From the NCBI RefSeq assembly GCF_048269545.1, contig NZ_JBLXIJ010000001.1, positions 124,001 through 188,000 of the forward strand: a stretch of 64,000 nt of DNA. Direction: 5' to 3'. The translations under genes and the position numbers were made by a program. This document shows, in pieces, positions 1 to 7,753 of the stretch (position 1 is its first letter; the number at the start of each line of letters is the position of its first letter). This stretch comes from Halpernia sp048269545 (GTDB lineage: Bacteria > Bacteroidota > Bacteroidia > Flavobacteriales > Weeksellaceae). Under the pieces are notes generated by a model. It did not search any database and was not told where the DNA came from. It saw only the letters and a list, made by a program, of their open reading frames with translations.

Positions 1-446
1 GTTTGCAAGATGATTTATATTTAGGAAATCTAAATGCGCAGCGAGATTGGGGACACGCAAAAGATTATATTGAAGCAATGTGGTTGATTTTACAGCAAGA
101 CACTCCAGAAGATTATGTAATTGCGACTGGCAAAACTACTTCTATCAGAGATTTTGTGAGAATGACTTTTTCTGAATTAGGAATAGAGATAGAATTTGTT
201 GGTAAAGGTGATAATGAAATTGGCAAAGTAAAATCCTGCTCTAATTCAGAATATCAAATACCAATTGGGAAAGAAATAATAAAAATTGATACCACTTATT
301 ATCGACCAACTGAAGTCGAATTATTAATAGGAAATCCTACAAAATCTAATACAAAATTAGGATGGATTCCGAAATATGATGTAAAAGCATTATGCAAAGA
401 AATGATAGAAAGTGATATAGAACTTTTTAAGAATGAAAAAAAGTAA
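1..446 (+). CDS. gmd: GDP-mannose 4,6-dehydratase, C-terminal part (cut by window start)
   Basis: This is the C-terminal ~147 residues of an enzyme that converts GDP-mannose to GDP-4-keto-6-deoxymannose, the precursor of GDP-fucose, GDP-rhamnose or GDP-perosamine for surface polysaccharides. The visible segments NAQRDWGHAKDYIEAMW, YVIATGKTTSIRDFV and YYRPTEVELLIGNPTKS are characteristic of the extended SDR enzyme Gmd. The nucleotide-binding N-terminus and the YxxxK active site lie before base 1, so the TTG at base 3 is not the start. The next gene begins five bases after the stop, so this is the head of, or an early gene in, the polysaccharide operon. Confidence 0.9.
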   Translation, partial: LQDDLYLGNLNAQRDWGHAKDYIEAMWLILQQDTPEDYVIATGKTTSIRDFVRMTFSELGIEIEFVGKGDNEIGKVKSCSNSEYQIPIGKEIIKIDTTYYRPTEVELLIGNPTKSNTKLGWIPKYDVKALCKEMIESDIELFKNEKK

Positions 447-451
447 TTAAA

Positions 452-1288
452 ATGCAATCGCCACTCATTTCCGTTGTCGTTCCCTGCTACAATCAAGCGC
501 AATATTTGGATGAATGTTTGCAATCGGTTTTAGACCAAACTTTTACAGATTGGGAATGTATTATTGTAAACGACGGTTCACCAGATAATACTGAAGAAAT
601 TGCGCAGAAATGGTCGGAAAAAGATAGCCGTTTTAAATACCTTTATAAAGAAAACGGTGGTTTATCTTCTGCCAGAAATGCAGGAATTGAAAGTGCAAAA
701 GGAGAATGGATTTTACCTTTAGATTGTGATGATAAAATTTCTAACGATTATTTAGAAATTGCTTCTCGTGAGTTTTCCAAAAACTATACTATAATTTATT
801 GTGAAGCTGAGTATTTTGGAGAAAAAAGCGGAAAAATCCCTCTCGGAAATTATGATTTTAATAAAATATTACTTAAAAACATGATATTTTGCACTGCTTT
901 TTTTAGGAAAAAAAACTGGGTTAAAGTTGGAGGATATGATGAAAAAATGATATATGGCTATGAAGACTGGGAATTTTGGATTGCTATTTTAAAAGATGAT
1001 ATTAAAAATGAAGTTTTTAAAATCATGAAGACCTGTTTTTTTTACCGAATAAAGGAGAATTCGATGTTGTTATCTTTAAATGGAAGAAAATCAAAATTGA
1101 TGATCGACTATATTTCTAGCAAACACAATAATTTGTTTATTGAAACATTTGGAAATTATATTCAGATATTAAAAATTAATGACAATTTAGAAAGACAATT
1201 ATCCTATTATCACAAATCTAAATTGCATAGACTAATAGATAAATTTTTAAAATTTTATTATGGGAAATTAAAAAGGTATGGAAATTAA
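452..1288 (+). CDS. Glycosyltransferase family 2 (GT-A fold)
   Basis: A 278-residue inverting GT2-type enzyme predicted to add one sugar to a lipid-linked oligosaccharide at the inner face of the membrane. The N-terminus ISVVVPCYNQAQYLDECL and the following IIVNDGSPDN form the nucleotide-sugar site, and LPLDCDD near residue 90 supplies the metal-binding DxD. IYGYEDWEFW provides the likely catalytic acidic region. The last 11 bases overlap the next gene. Donor and acceptor cannot be read from sequence. The gene is noticeably rich in ATA and AAA codons compared with the housekeeping genes to the right, which is common for exchangeable polysaccharide loci. Confidence 0.85.
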   Translation: MQSPLISVVVPCYNQAQYLDECLQSVLDQTFTDWECIIVNDGSPDNTEEIAQKWSEKDSRFKYLYKENGGLSSARNAGIESAKGEWILPLDCDDKISNDYLEIASREFSKNYTIIYCEAEYFGEKSGKIPLGNYDFNKILLKNMIFCTAFFRKKNWVKVGGYDEKMIYGYEDWEFWIAILKDDIKNEVFKIMKTCFFYRIKENSMLLSLNGRKSKLMIDYISSKHNNLFIETFGNYIQILKINDNLERQLSYYHKSKLHRLIDKFLKFYYGKLKRYGN

Positions 1289-2231
1289 AAAAAAATCACC
1301 TTCTCTATTTGCAATTGTTGTTCTTTACAATGGAATGACTAATAATTGGATTCAAAAATGTTTCTCTTCTCTCCAAGATTCTAGTTTAACAAACACAATT
1401 ATTGCAATTGATAATAATTCAAGTGATAAAAGTTGTGCTTTTATCAAAGAAAATTTCCCCAAAGTTCATTTAATTGCATCTAGCGAAAACCTTGGTTTTG
1501 GAAAAGCAAATAATATAGGAATAAAATATGCTATAAAAAATAACGCCGATTTTGTTTTTCTTTTGAACCAGGACGCCTGGGTTGATTCAGATACGATTCA
1601 AAATCTCGTTTTGAAACTAAGTCAAAGTCCTGATTTTGGTATTCTGAGCCCAATGCATTTAAATGGAAATGGCTCAGCTTTAGATTTAAGTTTTTCTAGA
1701 TCTATAGCCCCACAATACTGCCCAGATCTCTATTCTGATTTCTACTTAGAAAAAGTTCAGGATAAAATTTACGAAGCAGATTTCATTTGTGCAGCGGCTT
1801 GGCTTATCTCAAGAGAATGTTTAAAAAAAGTGGGTGGATTTAATCCCACATTCTATCATTATGGAGAAGATGATAATTATGTGCACAGATTGCATTTTCA
1901 CGGTTTTAAAATCGGAGTTTTACCAACTTGTAAAATTTACCATGATCGCGAGAACCGTCCTATAAATGATAAATTTGAGAATAGGCATTATATTGAACGA
2001 AATCAATATCTTCTTAATATATCAAATCCACATTCAAATATTACAACTGCCGGCGCAATTAAACATTTACAGATACTTTTACTTAAATCTTTTTTAAAAT
2101 TAAATTTAAAAAAACCAAGACAGATACAAAAACTTTTAAAATTTCTTAAAAGTAATAAGCAAGAGATAGATAATAATCTAAATATTTCAGTAAAAGAGCT
2201 TTTCTCATTTTTGCAAGATAATAATGGCTAA
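1278..2231 (+). CDS. Glycosyltransferase family 2, rhamnosyltransferase-like
   Basis: A 317-residue GT2 enzyme of the WbbL/RfbF-like type. It shows IVVLYNGMTNNWIQ at the N-terminus, AIDNNSSDKS as the nucleotide site, LLNQDAWV in place of a classic DxD (an N-x-D form usual for rhamnosyl/galactofuranosyl-like GT2 members), and YGEDDNYVHRLHFHG as the acidic catalytic block. The ATG lies inside the end of the preceding gene, indicating translational coupling. Together with the gmd and glf products in the locus, a deoxyhexose or galactofuranose donor is plausible but is inference only. Confidence 0.82.
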   Translation: MEIKKKSPSLFAIVVLYNGMTNNWIQKCFSSLQDSSLTNTIIAIDNNSSDKSCAFIKENFPKVHLIASSENLGFGKANNIGIKYAIKNNADFVFLLNQDAWVDSDTIQNLVLKLSQSPDFGILSPMHLNGNGSALDLSFSRSIAPQYCPDLYSDFYLEKVQDKIYEADFICAAAWLISRECLKKVGGFNPTFYHYGEDDNYVHRLHFHGFKIGVLPTCKIYHDRENRPINDKFENRHYIERNQYLLNISNPHSNITTAGAIKHLQILLLKSFLKLNLKKPRQIQKLLKFLKSNKQEIDNNLNISVKELFSFLQDNNG

Positions 2232-2358
2232 AAAATATAACCTCTTAAATAAAGCTATTTTCACTGGTGGTTTTACTTTGGACAATCTTATTTCTTTTTT
2301 AAGTATTTATTTTTTAATAATTACAAAAAGGAATAAAGAGGGCACTATATATATATAA
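2224..2358 (+). CDS. Small ORF, 44 residues, one hydrophobic segment
   Basis: An ATG overlaps the last eight bases of the preceding glycosyltransferase gene and opens a 44-codon frame ending at TAA just before the next gene. The product begins MAKKYNLLNKAIFTGGF and has one hydrophobic stretch (LISFLSIYFLII) followed by a positively charged tail. I do not recognise a family. It fills the gap between two genes exactly, so it could be a tiny membrane protein or the decayed N-terminus of a larger membrane enzyme such as a polymerase or flippase. Evidence for expression is only its position. Confidence 0.3.
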   Translation: MAKKYNLLNKAIFTGGFTLDNLISFLSIYFLIITKRNKEGTIYI

Positions 2359-2362
2359 ACAA

Positions 2363-3262
2363 ATGCTTCTTACCATTTTCACACCCACTTATAACCGCTC
2401 TTACATATTGCCTACACTTTATGAGAGTTTGATTGCGCAGAAGCTTTATAATTTTGAATGGCTTATTGTAGATGATGGTTCAACAGACAATACGCGTGAT
2501 TTAGTCAATAGTTGGATAAAAAATGCACCTTTTAAGATAAAATATATTTTCCAAGAAAATCAAGGAAAACATATTGCGATTAATACGGCTGTAAAAGAAG
2601 CACAATCTGAACTGTTTTTTATTGTAGATAGTGATGATTTTTTATTAGAAGATGCCACAGAAATCATTGCTTTAAAGTATAAAAAAATAATTAATGAAAA
2701 AGATGTTGCAGGGATTGCAAGTAGTAAAGGACACATTAATAATGACGAAAAGTTTACTGATGATATTAAAAATGATGTCATCTGCTTTACTTCCAAAATT
2801 AATTATGAACATAAAATAGCTGGTGAATTTGCATTTGTCTATAAATTAGAAGTACTTAAACAATTTCCTTATCCACAATTTGACGGTGAGAAATTCTGTA
2901 AAGAATCTTTAGTTTACAAAAAAATAGCGCAAAAATACAAGATGCTTTTTATACCGGAAGTAATCTACAAAGCAGAATACAGAGAAGACGGATTGAGCGC
3001 AAATTATTGGAAATTAGTGCTTAATAACCCAAAGTCTTCTATGCTTTTTTACAAATTACTTTCCACTTACAAAATACCACTGAAACACAGATTAAACGCA
3101 TTGTCACAATATTGGTTTTTTTATTTAAACCAAAAAGAGAACAGAAATTTAATTAAAGGCTTTAAAGGCGTTTCCAAAACATTATCGCTTTTCGTTTTAT
3201 TTCAAAAAGCCCAAAAAAAATTAATTCATGATTTTAAAAAGAATTTACAGCAGAATAAATAA
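2363..3262 (+). CDS. Glycosyltransferase family 2
   Basis: A 299-residue GT2 enzyme. Visible motifs are LTIFTPTYNRSYILPTLYESL, WLIVDDGSTDNT and the metal site FIVDSDDFL, followed by a less conserved acceptor region containing DGEKFCKESLVYKKIA. The C-terminal tail is basic and may contact the membrane. The next gene starts 35 bases before this gene's stop, so the two are probably translated together. Substrate is unknown. Confidence 0.85.
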   Translation: MLLTIFTPTYNRSYILPTLYESLIAQKLYNFEWLIVDDGSTDNTRDLVNSWIKNAPFKIKYIFQENQGKHIAINTAVKEAQSELFFIVDSDDFLLEDATEIIALKYKKIINEKDVAGIASSKGHINNDEKFTDDIKNDVICFTSKINYEHKIAGEFAFVYKLEVLKQFPYPQFDGEKFCKESLVYKKIAQKYKMLFIPEVIYKAEYREDGLSANYWKLVLNNPKSSMLFYKLLSTYKIPLKHRLNALSQYWFFYLNQKENRNLIKGFKGVSKTLSLFVLFQKAQKKLIHDFKKNLQQNK

Positions 3263-4100
3263 AGCTTTAAGCGTATTATTAGGTACAGAACAAATTGCTG
3301 CTTCAAAAAATAAAGCATCTTTCAAAACTGAAACTAAAGAAGATCGTTCTTTTACAACTGAAGAAATAAATTTTATAAATGAAACTTCAATAGAATTTAT
3401 TTTTACCGAGTTTGGTGAAGAAAGAATAAATGCGGGCGGGTCAAAACTTAGCCAAAACGATAGACTCGAACCGTCTTTGCAAGGAATTCTAAAATTTTTT
3501 CCGAATGCAAAGATTACAGTTTATACCGATTTTGATTGGAATCCAATAGAAAATGTAGATTTTAAAAAAGTTAATTCTCCAGTGAATGATCCAGATCATC
3601 CAAGATTTGGTTACAGAACGGGTAATTATTTTAAATTTAAAGCTCTTTCCGAATCTACCGCAGATTTTTGTTGCGCTTTAGACACAGATATGTATTTTTT
3701 AAATACTAATATTATATCTTTATTATATTTAACTCAAAAATTCGGCTTTTGTGTTGCTTTTAATACTAGACAATTGCTTCGCCAAGACATGAAAATGTCA
3801 TTAGATGTCCAAGAAATAAAAGATAATAGTTTGGGATTTGGACAATCTTATAACCAAAGTCCGATGACTTTATGGAAACAAAACGAAAGAGGAGTTAACT
3901 ATTATAAAAAAGCAATGGAAATTATGCAAAAAGATCCTTCTCGCGGTTCATTAGTAATGTGGAAAGCTGCATGGGAAACCGGTTTATATCCTTATGTTCT
4001 TCCAAAACAATTTTGCGTTTGTGAAGGTGACGTTGGTTGTGGTGACGAAGTGATTTTGCATATCGGTCATCCAAAAGTAGCAGAATATTATAACGTTTAA
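3228..4100 (+). CDS. Putative glycosyltransferase-like protein with DTD motif, unclassified
   Basis: A 290-residue protein whose family I do not recognise with certainty. After a basic N-terminus it contains ITVYTDFDW and, in the middle, DFCCALDTDMYFLNTNI, a hydrophobic strand followed by D-T-D that resembles the nucleotide-sugar/metal site of GT-A enzymes (GT8- or GT32-like). The C-terminal part has a cysteine-rich patch FCVCEGDVGCGDEVILHIGH. It overlaps the preceding GT2 gene by 35 bases and is followed five bases later by a GT32-like gene, so a role in sugar transfer is inferred from position plus the DxD. The start codon is tentative; no better one lies upstream in frame. Confidence 0.6.
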   Translation: MILKRIYSRINKALSVLLGTEQIAASKNKASFKTETKEDRSFTTEEINFINETSIEFIFTEFGEERINAGGSKLSQNDRLEPSLQGILKFFPNAKITVYTDFDWNPIENVDFKKVNSPVNDPDHPRFGYRTGNYFKFKALSESTADFCCALDTDMYFLNTNIISLLYLTQKFGFCVAFNTRQLLRQDMKMSLDVQEIKDNSLGFGQSYNQSPMTLWKQNERGVNYYKKAMEIMQKDPSRGSLVMWKAAWETGLYPYVLPKQFCVCEGDVGCGDEVILHIGHPKVAEYYNV

Positions 4101-4105
4101 TTTTT

Positions 4106-4918
4106 ATGATTCCTAAAAAAATACATTATTGTTGGTTTGGTCGGAATCCAAAACCTAAATTAGTAGAATACTGTATTTCTACTTGGAAGAAATATCTTTT
4201 TGATTACGAAATTATTGAGTGGAATGAAGATAATTTTGATGTTTCACAAAACGATTTTGTGAAAACAGCATACGAAAATAAAAAGTGGGCGTTTGTTTCA
4301 GATTTTGCGAGAGCTAAAGCTTTGTATGAAAATGGCGGTTTTTATTTGGATACAGATATGGAAATAAAAAACTCTTTAAATGATTTTTTAAATCATTCTG
4401 CCGTCTGTGGTTTTGAAATAAAAGGAATTCCCTATTCTGCTTTTTGGGGAATTGAAAAAGGACATATTTTAGGTAAAAAAATTATTGAGCATTACGAAGA
4501 AAATAAATATGCAGAAGAACCGAATACCGCTATTTTCTCTCGTTTATTGATTAACGTTTTTGGAGCAGATGCTCAAAATGATTCCTATCAAGAATTGAAA
4601 GAAGGTATCTGTCTTTATCCGTCATCTTATTTTTCTTTAGATTTACCAAAAAATTATGTTACACATCATTTCTCTGGATCATGGCACGACAGCTGGTCCG
4701 AAGAAAGAAACACCTATAAAGAAATGGTAAATATGTATGGGATTTTGCACCAACTAGAACAAGAAAAATTTGCAAAACAAAAAATTAAAACTTTGACTTA
4801 TGATCATAATTTTATAGATATCAATAAAATTCTGGATCAAATCCCAACAAGATATATATTTAATTATTTGCGAAAAACAATTTTTATAAAAGTATTTTCT
4901 CTTTTTGGTAAAAACTAA
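4106..4918 (+). CDS. GT32-type glycosyltransferase (DXD sugar-binding, capsular synthesis type)
   Basis: A 270-residue retaining glycosyltransferase of the Och1-like GT32 group. The start MIPKKIHYCWFGRNPKP, the stretch WAFVSDFARAKALYENGG and the metal site FYLDTDMEI are the three hallmark blocks of the family. VTHHFSGSWHDSW near residue 195 is the conserved histidine region. It is probably cytoplasmic and acts on a lipid-linked repeat unit. It is the last intact gene before the htpG fragment. Confidence 0.85.
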   Translation: MIPKKIHYCWFGRNPKPKLVEYCISTWKKYLFDYEIIEWNEDNFDVSQNDFVKTAYENKKWAFVSDFARAKALYENGGFYLDTDMEIKNSLNDFLNHSAVCGFEIKGIPYSAFWGIEKGHILGKKIIEHYEENKYAEEPNTAIFSRLLINVFGADAQNDSYQELKEGICLYPSSYFSLDLPKNYVTHHFSGSWHDSWSEERNTYKEMVNMYGILHQLEQEKFAKQKIKTLTYDHNFIDINKILDQIPTRYIFNYLRKTIFIKVFSLFGKN

Positions 4919-4928
4919 ACTTTAAATT

Positions 4929-5179
4929 ATAGTAAAGAAAGATATGCATACACGTGAAGGTAGCAAAATGTTTGGAATTGGAAATATGCCGAAAATGTAT
5001 AATTTGGTCATAAATTCTAACAGTAATTTAGCAGAAAAAATTTTTAATACTGAAAATTCAAATTCAAAAAAATATTGATTAATCAAGCTTTTAATTTGTC
5101 TGAATTATCTCAAAACCTTTTAAAAGGAGAAGATTTGACGAGTTTTATAGAAAATTCTTACGCAAATTTGGGATCTTAA
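4929..5179 (+). pseudogene. htpG: Remnant of the C-terminus of chaperone HtpG (Hsp90 family)
   Basis: Two adjacent reading frames together spell the end of bacterial HtpG. The first, from about 4932 to 5075, reads ...KMFGIGNMPKMYNLVINSNS and continues NLAEKIFNTENSNSKK, then hits a stop. One frame over, from 5075 to 5179, the text resumes with LINQAFNLSELSQNLLKGED and ends LTSFIENSYANLGS. In intact HtpG these blocks are consecutive (MFG-M-GN-PEMYNLVVNTN and LSQNLLKGE.LT.F). ATPase and middle domains are absent. It is therefore a frameshifted C-terminal scrap lying between two polysaccharide genes. Assignment rests on recalled family motifs, not on an alignment. Confidence 0.72.
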
Positions 5180-5289
5180 AATCTCATTTATAATTTTAAA
5201 ATCCGGCCTAAAATGTCAGATTTTTTTATTGTGGAAAATATTAATAAAGTCTGTTCTTTTTTATTATTTTTACCAAAACTAAAACAACA

Positions 5290-5970
5290 ATGGTAATTGG
5301 CAACGGTTTAATTGCTTCACTTTTTAAAGAAAACTACCGCAATGATGTGGTGTTTTTTGCTTCGGGTGTTTCAAATTCTTTAGAAAAAGACTTAGCCCAA
5401 TTTGAACGTGAAGAAAATTTAATTCGTGAAACTTTAGAGGAAAACACCGATAAAATCTTCGTCTATTTTTCTACTTGTAGTATTTATGATTCTTCTAAAG
5501 TTGGAAGTGATTATGTTTTACACAAGTTAAAAATGGAGCAAATCATCAAAAATAATGCGCCACAATATTTAATTTTAAGAGTAAGTAATGCAGTTGGAAA
5601 AGGCGGAAACCCCAATCTTTTAATTAATTATTTAATGCGTTCTGCCAAAGAAGGAAATACTATAAATGTCCATACAAAAGCCACGCGAAACCTAATTGAT
5701 GCAGAAGACATTAAGAAAATTATAGAAGAAATTTTAATGAGTGAAAGCTTAAATAAAATTGTAAATATTGCATATCCACAAAATTATTCTGTTGTAGAAA
5801 TTTTAGAAATTATTGAGCGATTTTATCAAAAAAAATTAGATTTAAATTTAGTGAAAAGCGGGTCAAGTTACGAAATAAACATCCCCGAAACGGAACACTA
5901 TTTTCGAGATAATAATTTAACTTCTAAAGAAAATTATTTATTGTCTATTTTAAATAAATACTACGCTTAA
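5290..5970 (+). CDS. NAD-dependent epimerase/dehydratase family protein (short SDR-like)
   Basis: A 226-residue protein resembling a shortened extended-SDR sugar epimerase/reductase. VIGNGLIASLF is the glycine-rich dinucleotide loop. VYFSTCSIYDSSKVGSDYVLHKLKMEQ places a serine and a Y-x-x-x-K pair (YVLHK) in catalytic position. RNLIDAEDIKKIIEEIL matches the conserved region seen before the substrate domain in RmlD/GalE-like enzymes. It is shorter than the usual 290-340 residues. It probably makes or modifies a nucleotide-activated sugar for the locus. Its stop codon abuts the stop of the opposing gene. Confidence 0.7.
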   Translation: MVIGNGLIASLFKENYRNDVVFFASGVSNSLEKDLAQFEREENLIRETLEENTDKIFVYFSTCSIYDSSKVGSDYVLHKLKMEQIIKNNAPQYLILRVSNAVGKGGNPNLLINYLMRSAKEGNTINVHTKATRNLIDAEDIKKIIEEILMSESLNKIVNIAYPQNYSVVEILEIIERFYQKKLDLNLVKSGSSYEINIPETEHYFRDNNLTSKENYLLSILNKYYA

Positions 5971-6969
5971 TTATCGTTCGTATCTCCATTTAAAGAATTT
6001 AAAACCCAAATTAGTGGGAAGTCTATTAAATAAATCGGCTTTTTTTGTTTTAGAATCGAAATTATTTGAGAAATAATCTGCAAAACTTAAGGCGGATAAA
6101 TTTTTATAATTAGTATAACTTTCTTTCCACAAAGTTTCATTTTTCTGCGCTTTCCAGTTCATCAGAAGCGTCATGTTTTTATATTTTGTAAAATATTTTA
6201 AAATTAAATTTCTACGAAATAGATTTTTTTCTTCTTTTAAAGAAGCATTAATTTGTTCACCAATCGTAAACCAATTGTCGAAATTTCGTTTATCTCTGTT
6301 GTGAATTACAGATTGATCGTGCAGATAATAGGTATAAGTTGGTTTTTCTAGAAAAAAAGTCACTTTGGTCATTTTTAGGCAAAGATGAAAAGTCCATAAT
6401 TCATCTTGAGCAAATAAGTCAGGAACAAAATAAAGTTGGTTTTGTTTTAAATATTCTGTTAAGAACAGTTTGTTAACTGCAGAACTTGGAATTTTCTCTT
6501 CAGAGAATGCCTTTAAAACTAAATCATTACCCTCAATTTTATCAACTGAACTAAGTTTTCCCAGACAGAAAAATTTCTTCTGTGTTTCTTGATGTTCACA
6601 TTCAATTTGAGAAACTGTCATTTGTGCCGAAGTTTTCTCCGCTATAATCAATAAGTTTGAAATACAATCGTCAGAAATTTCATCATCGCTATCCAAAAAG
6701 AAAATATATTTTCCTTGCGCAGTTTCAATTCCTTTATTTCTTACAACCGACAATCCAAGGTTTTCTTCTAAATGATAGATTTTCCAATTTTGAAGTTGGT
6801 ATTTTTCAATATATTTTTCTGCAATTTCAACGCTATTATCTGGTGTTTGATCATTAATTAAAGTGACTTCTAAATTCTGATAAGTTTGTGCACGAACAGA
6901 TTCGAGACAACGTACCAGAAAATCTTCACATTTAAAAACTGGAATTGAAATAGTTACTAAAGGCTGCAT
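5971..6969 (-). CDS. Glycosyltransferase family 2
   Basis: A 332-residue GT2 enzyme and the only polysaccharide gene on the minus strand. Motifs: TISIPVFKCEDFLVRCLESV, VTLINDQTPDNS, and the metal site FFLDSDDEISDD. The C-terminal region LFAQDELWTFHLCLK is typical of EpsH/WcaA-like transferases. It is transcribed from its own TATTTTTG promoter 18 bases upstream and is divergent from the acyltransferase gene. The opposite orientation suggests separate acquisition or regulation. Confidence 0.85.
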   Translation of the reverse strand: MQPLVTISIPVFKCEDFLVRCLESVRAQTYQNLEVTLINDQTPDNSVEIAEKYIEKYQLQNWKIYHLEENLGLSVVRNKGIETAQGKYIFFLDSDDEISDDCISNLLIIAEKTSAQMTVSQIECEHQETQKKFFCLGKLSSVDKIEGNDLVLKAFSEEKIPSSAVNKLFLTEYLKQNQLYFVPDLFAQDELWTFHLCLKMTKVTFFLEKPTYTYYLHDQSVIHNRDKRNFDNWFTIGEQINASLKEEKNLFRRNLILKYFTKYKNMTLLMNWKAQKNETLWKESYTNYKNLSALSFADYFSNNFDSKTKKADLFNRLPTNLGFKFFKWRYER

Positions 6970-6986
6970 TAAGTGTAAAATTTTAT

Positions 6987-6994
6987 CAAAAATA
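6987..6994 (-). promoter_or_regulatory. Bacteroidota -7 element (TATTTTTG) for the minus-strand GT2 gene
   Basis: CAAAAATA on the plus strand reads TATTTTTG on the minus strand, matching TAnnTTTG, 18 bases before the GT2 ATG. No clear -33 TTG was seen. It lies back-to-back with the promoter at 7016. Confidence 0.5.
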
Positions 6995-7015
6995 CTTAAA
7001 TTATGCGGAAAGCTT

Positions 7016-7023
7016 TATCTTTG
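7016..7023 (+). promoter_or_regulatory. Bacteroidota -7 element (TATCTTTG) for the acyltransferase
   Basis: TATCTTTG matches TAnnTTTG and ends 29 bases before the ATG at 7053. It forms a divergent promoter pair with the element at 6987-6994, separated by 21 bases. Confidence 0.5.
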
Positions 7024-7052
7024 TTTAAGTTAGTAATTATTTAGAAACACAA

Positions 7053-7622
7053 ATGATAAATCTACTCGCAAAAATAGCTTTTAATTGTAAAGGAACTTTT
7101 AATAAATTTATCAGTCGGCATCAACGGAATTTATTTTTTAAAAATTCCAAAAGCTCCATTCACCCAAGTTTTAAATTAGGCATTAATAATGTCTTAGATA
7201 TTTCACCAGAAGCCATTTTTGACTTTGATGAAAATGTAACAATCAATCAAAATAATTTTATCACCGTAAAGCAAAACGCCAAATTAAAAATAGGTAAAAA
7301 CACTTATATCACAAGAGCTACAATTTCTTGTTTAAACGAAATTGAAATCGGCGAAAACTGTATTTTAGGGGAAGGAATGAAATTGTTTGATCATAATCAC
7401 AAACATACAGCAAATCCTTTTTCCGTTTCAAAAACAGAATTTACAACTGGGAAAATAAAAATGGGAAATAATGTTTGGACTGGCGCGAATGTGACGATTT
7501 TAAAAAATGTAACAATTGGCGATAATGTAATTTTGGGAGCAAATACTTTAATCTTTAAAGATGTACCAAGTAATAACATTGTAACATTGAAACAAGAGCA
7601 AAATCTTAAACAAATATTATAA
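7053..7622 (+). CDS. Acyltransferase with left-handed beta-helix (hexapeptide repeats)
   Basis: A 189-residue protein of the LbetaH acetyltransferase type. The repeats IGENCILGEG, MGNNVWTGANVTILKNVTIG and DNVILGANTLIFKDVPSN give the [LIV]-G-x4 coil, and LFDHNHKH holds the histidine that deprotonates the sugar hydroxyl in maltose/galactoside acetyltransferase-like enzymes. It probably O-acetylates a sugar residue of the polysaccharide using acetyl-CoA. The C-terminal tail after VPSNNIV lacks the usual GVPAK block and is slightly different from typical members. Confidence 0.8.
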   Translation: MINLLAKIAFNCKGTFNKFISRHQRNLFFKNSKSSIHPSFKLGINNVLDISPEAIFDFDENVTINQNNFITVKQNAKLKIGKNTYITRATISCLNEIEIGENCILGEGMKLFDHNHKHTANPFSVSKTEFTTGKIKMGNNVWTGANVTILKNVTIGDNVILGANTLIFKDVPSNNIVTLKQEQNLKQIL

Positions 7623-7753
7623 CATAATTTTTTTATAATCATTAAAATACAATTATTTAGTCAATATAATAACCTCCAAAATTTTAAAGTCATTAATCGG
7701 GATAAAAAACAGAACTTTAAATAATTAAATATTATTTATTATTCAAATTAAAT

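Noticed and set aside
7623..7753. Possible small RNA or riboswitch before glf
   Set aside because: The gap is simple AT-rich sequence without a stable fold, T run or conserved motif that I can recognise.
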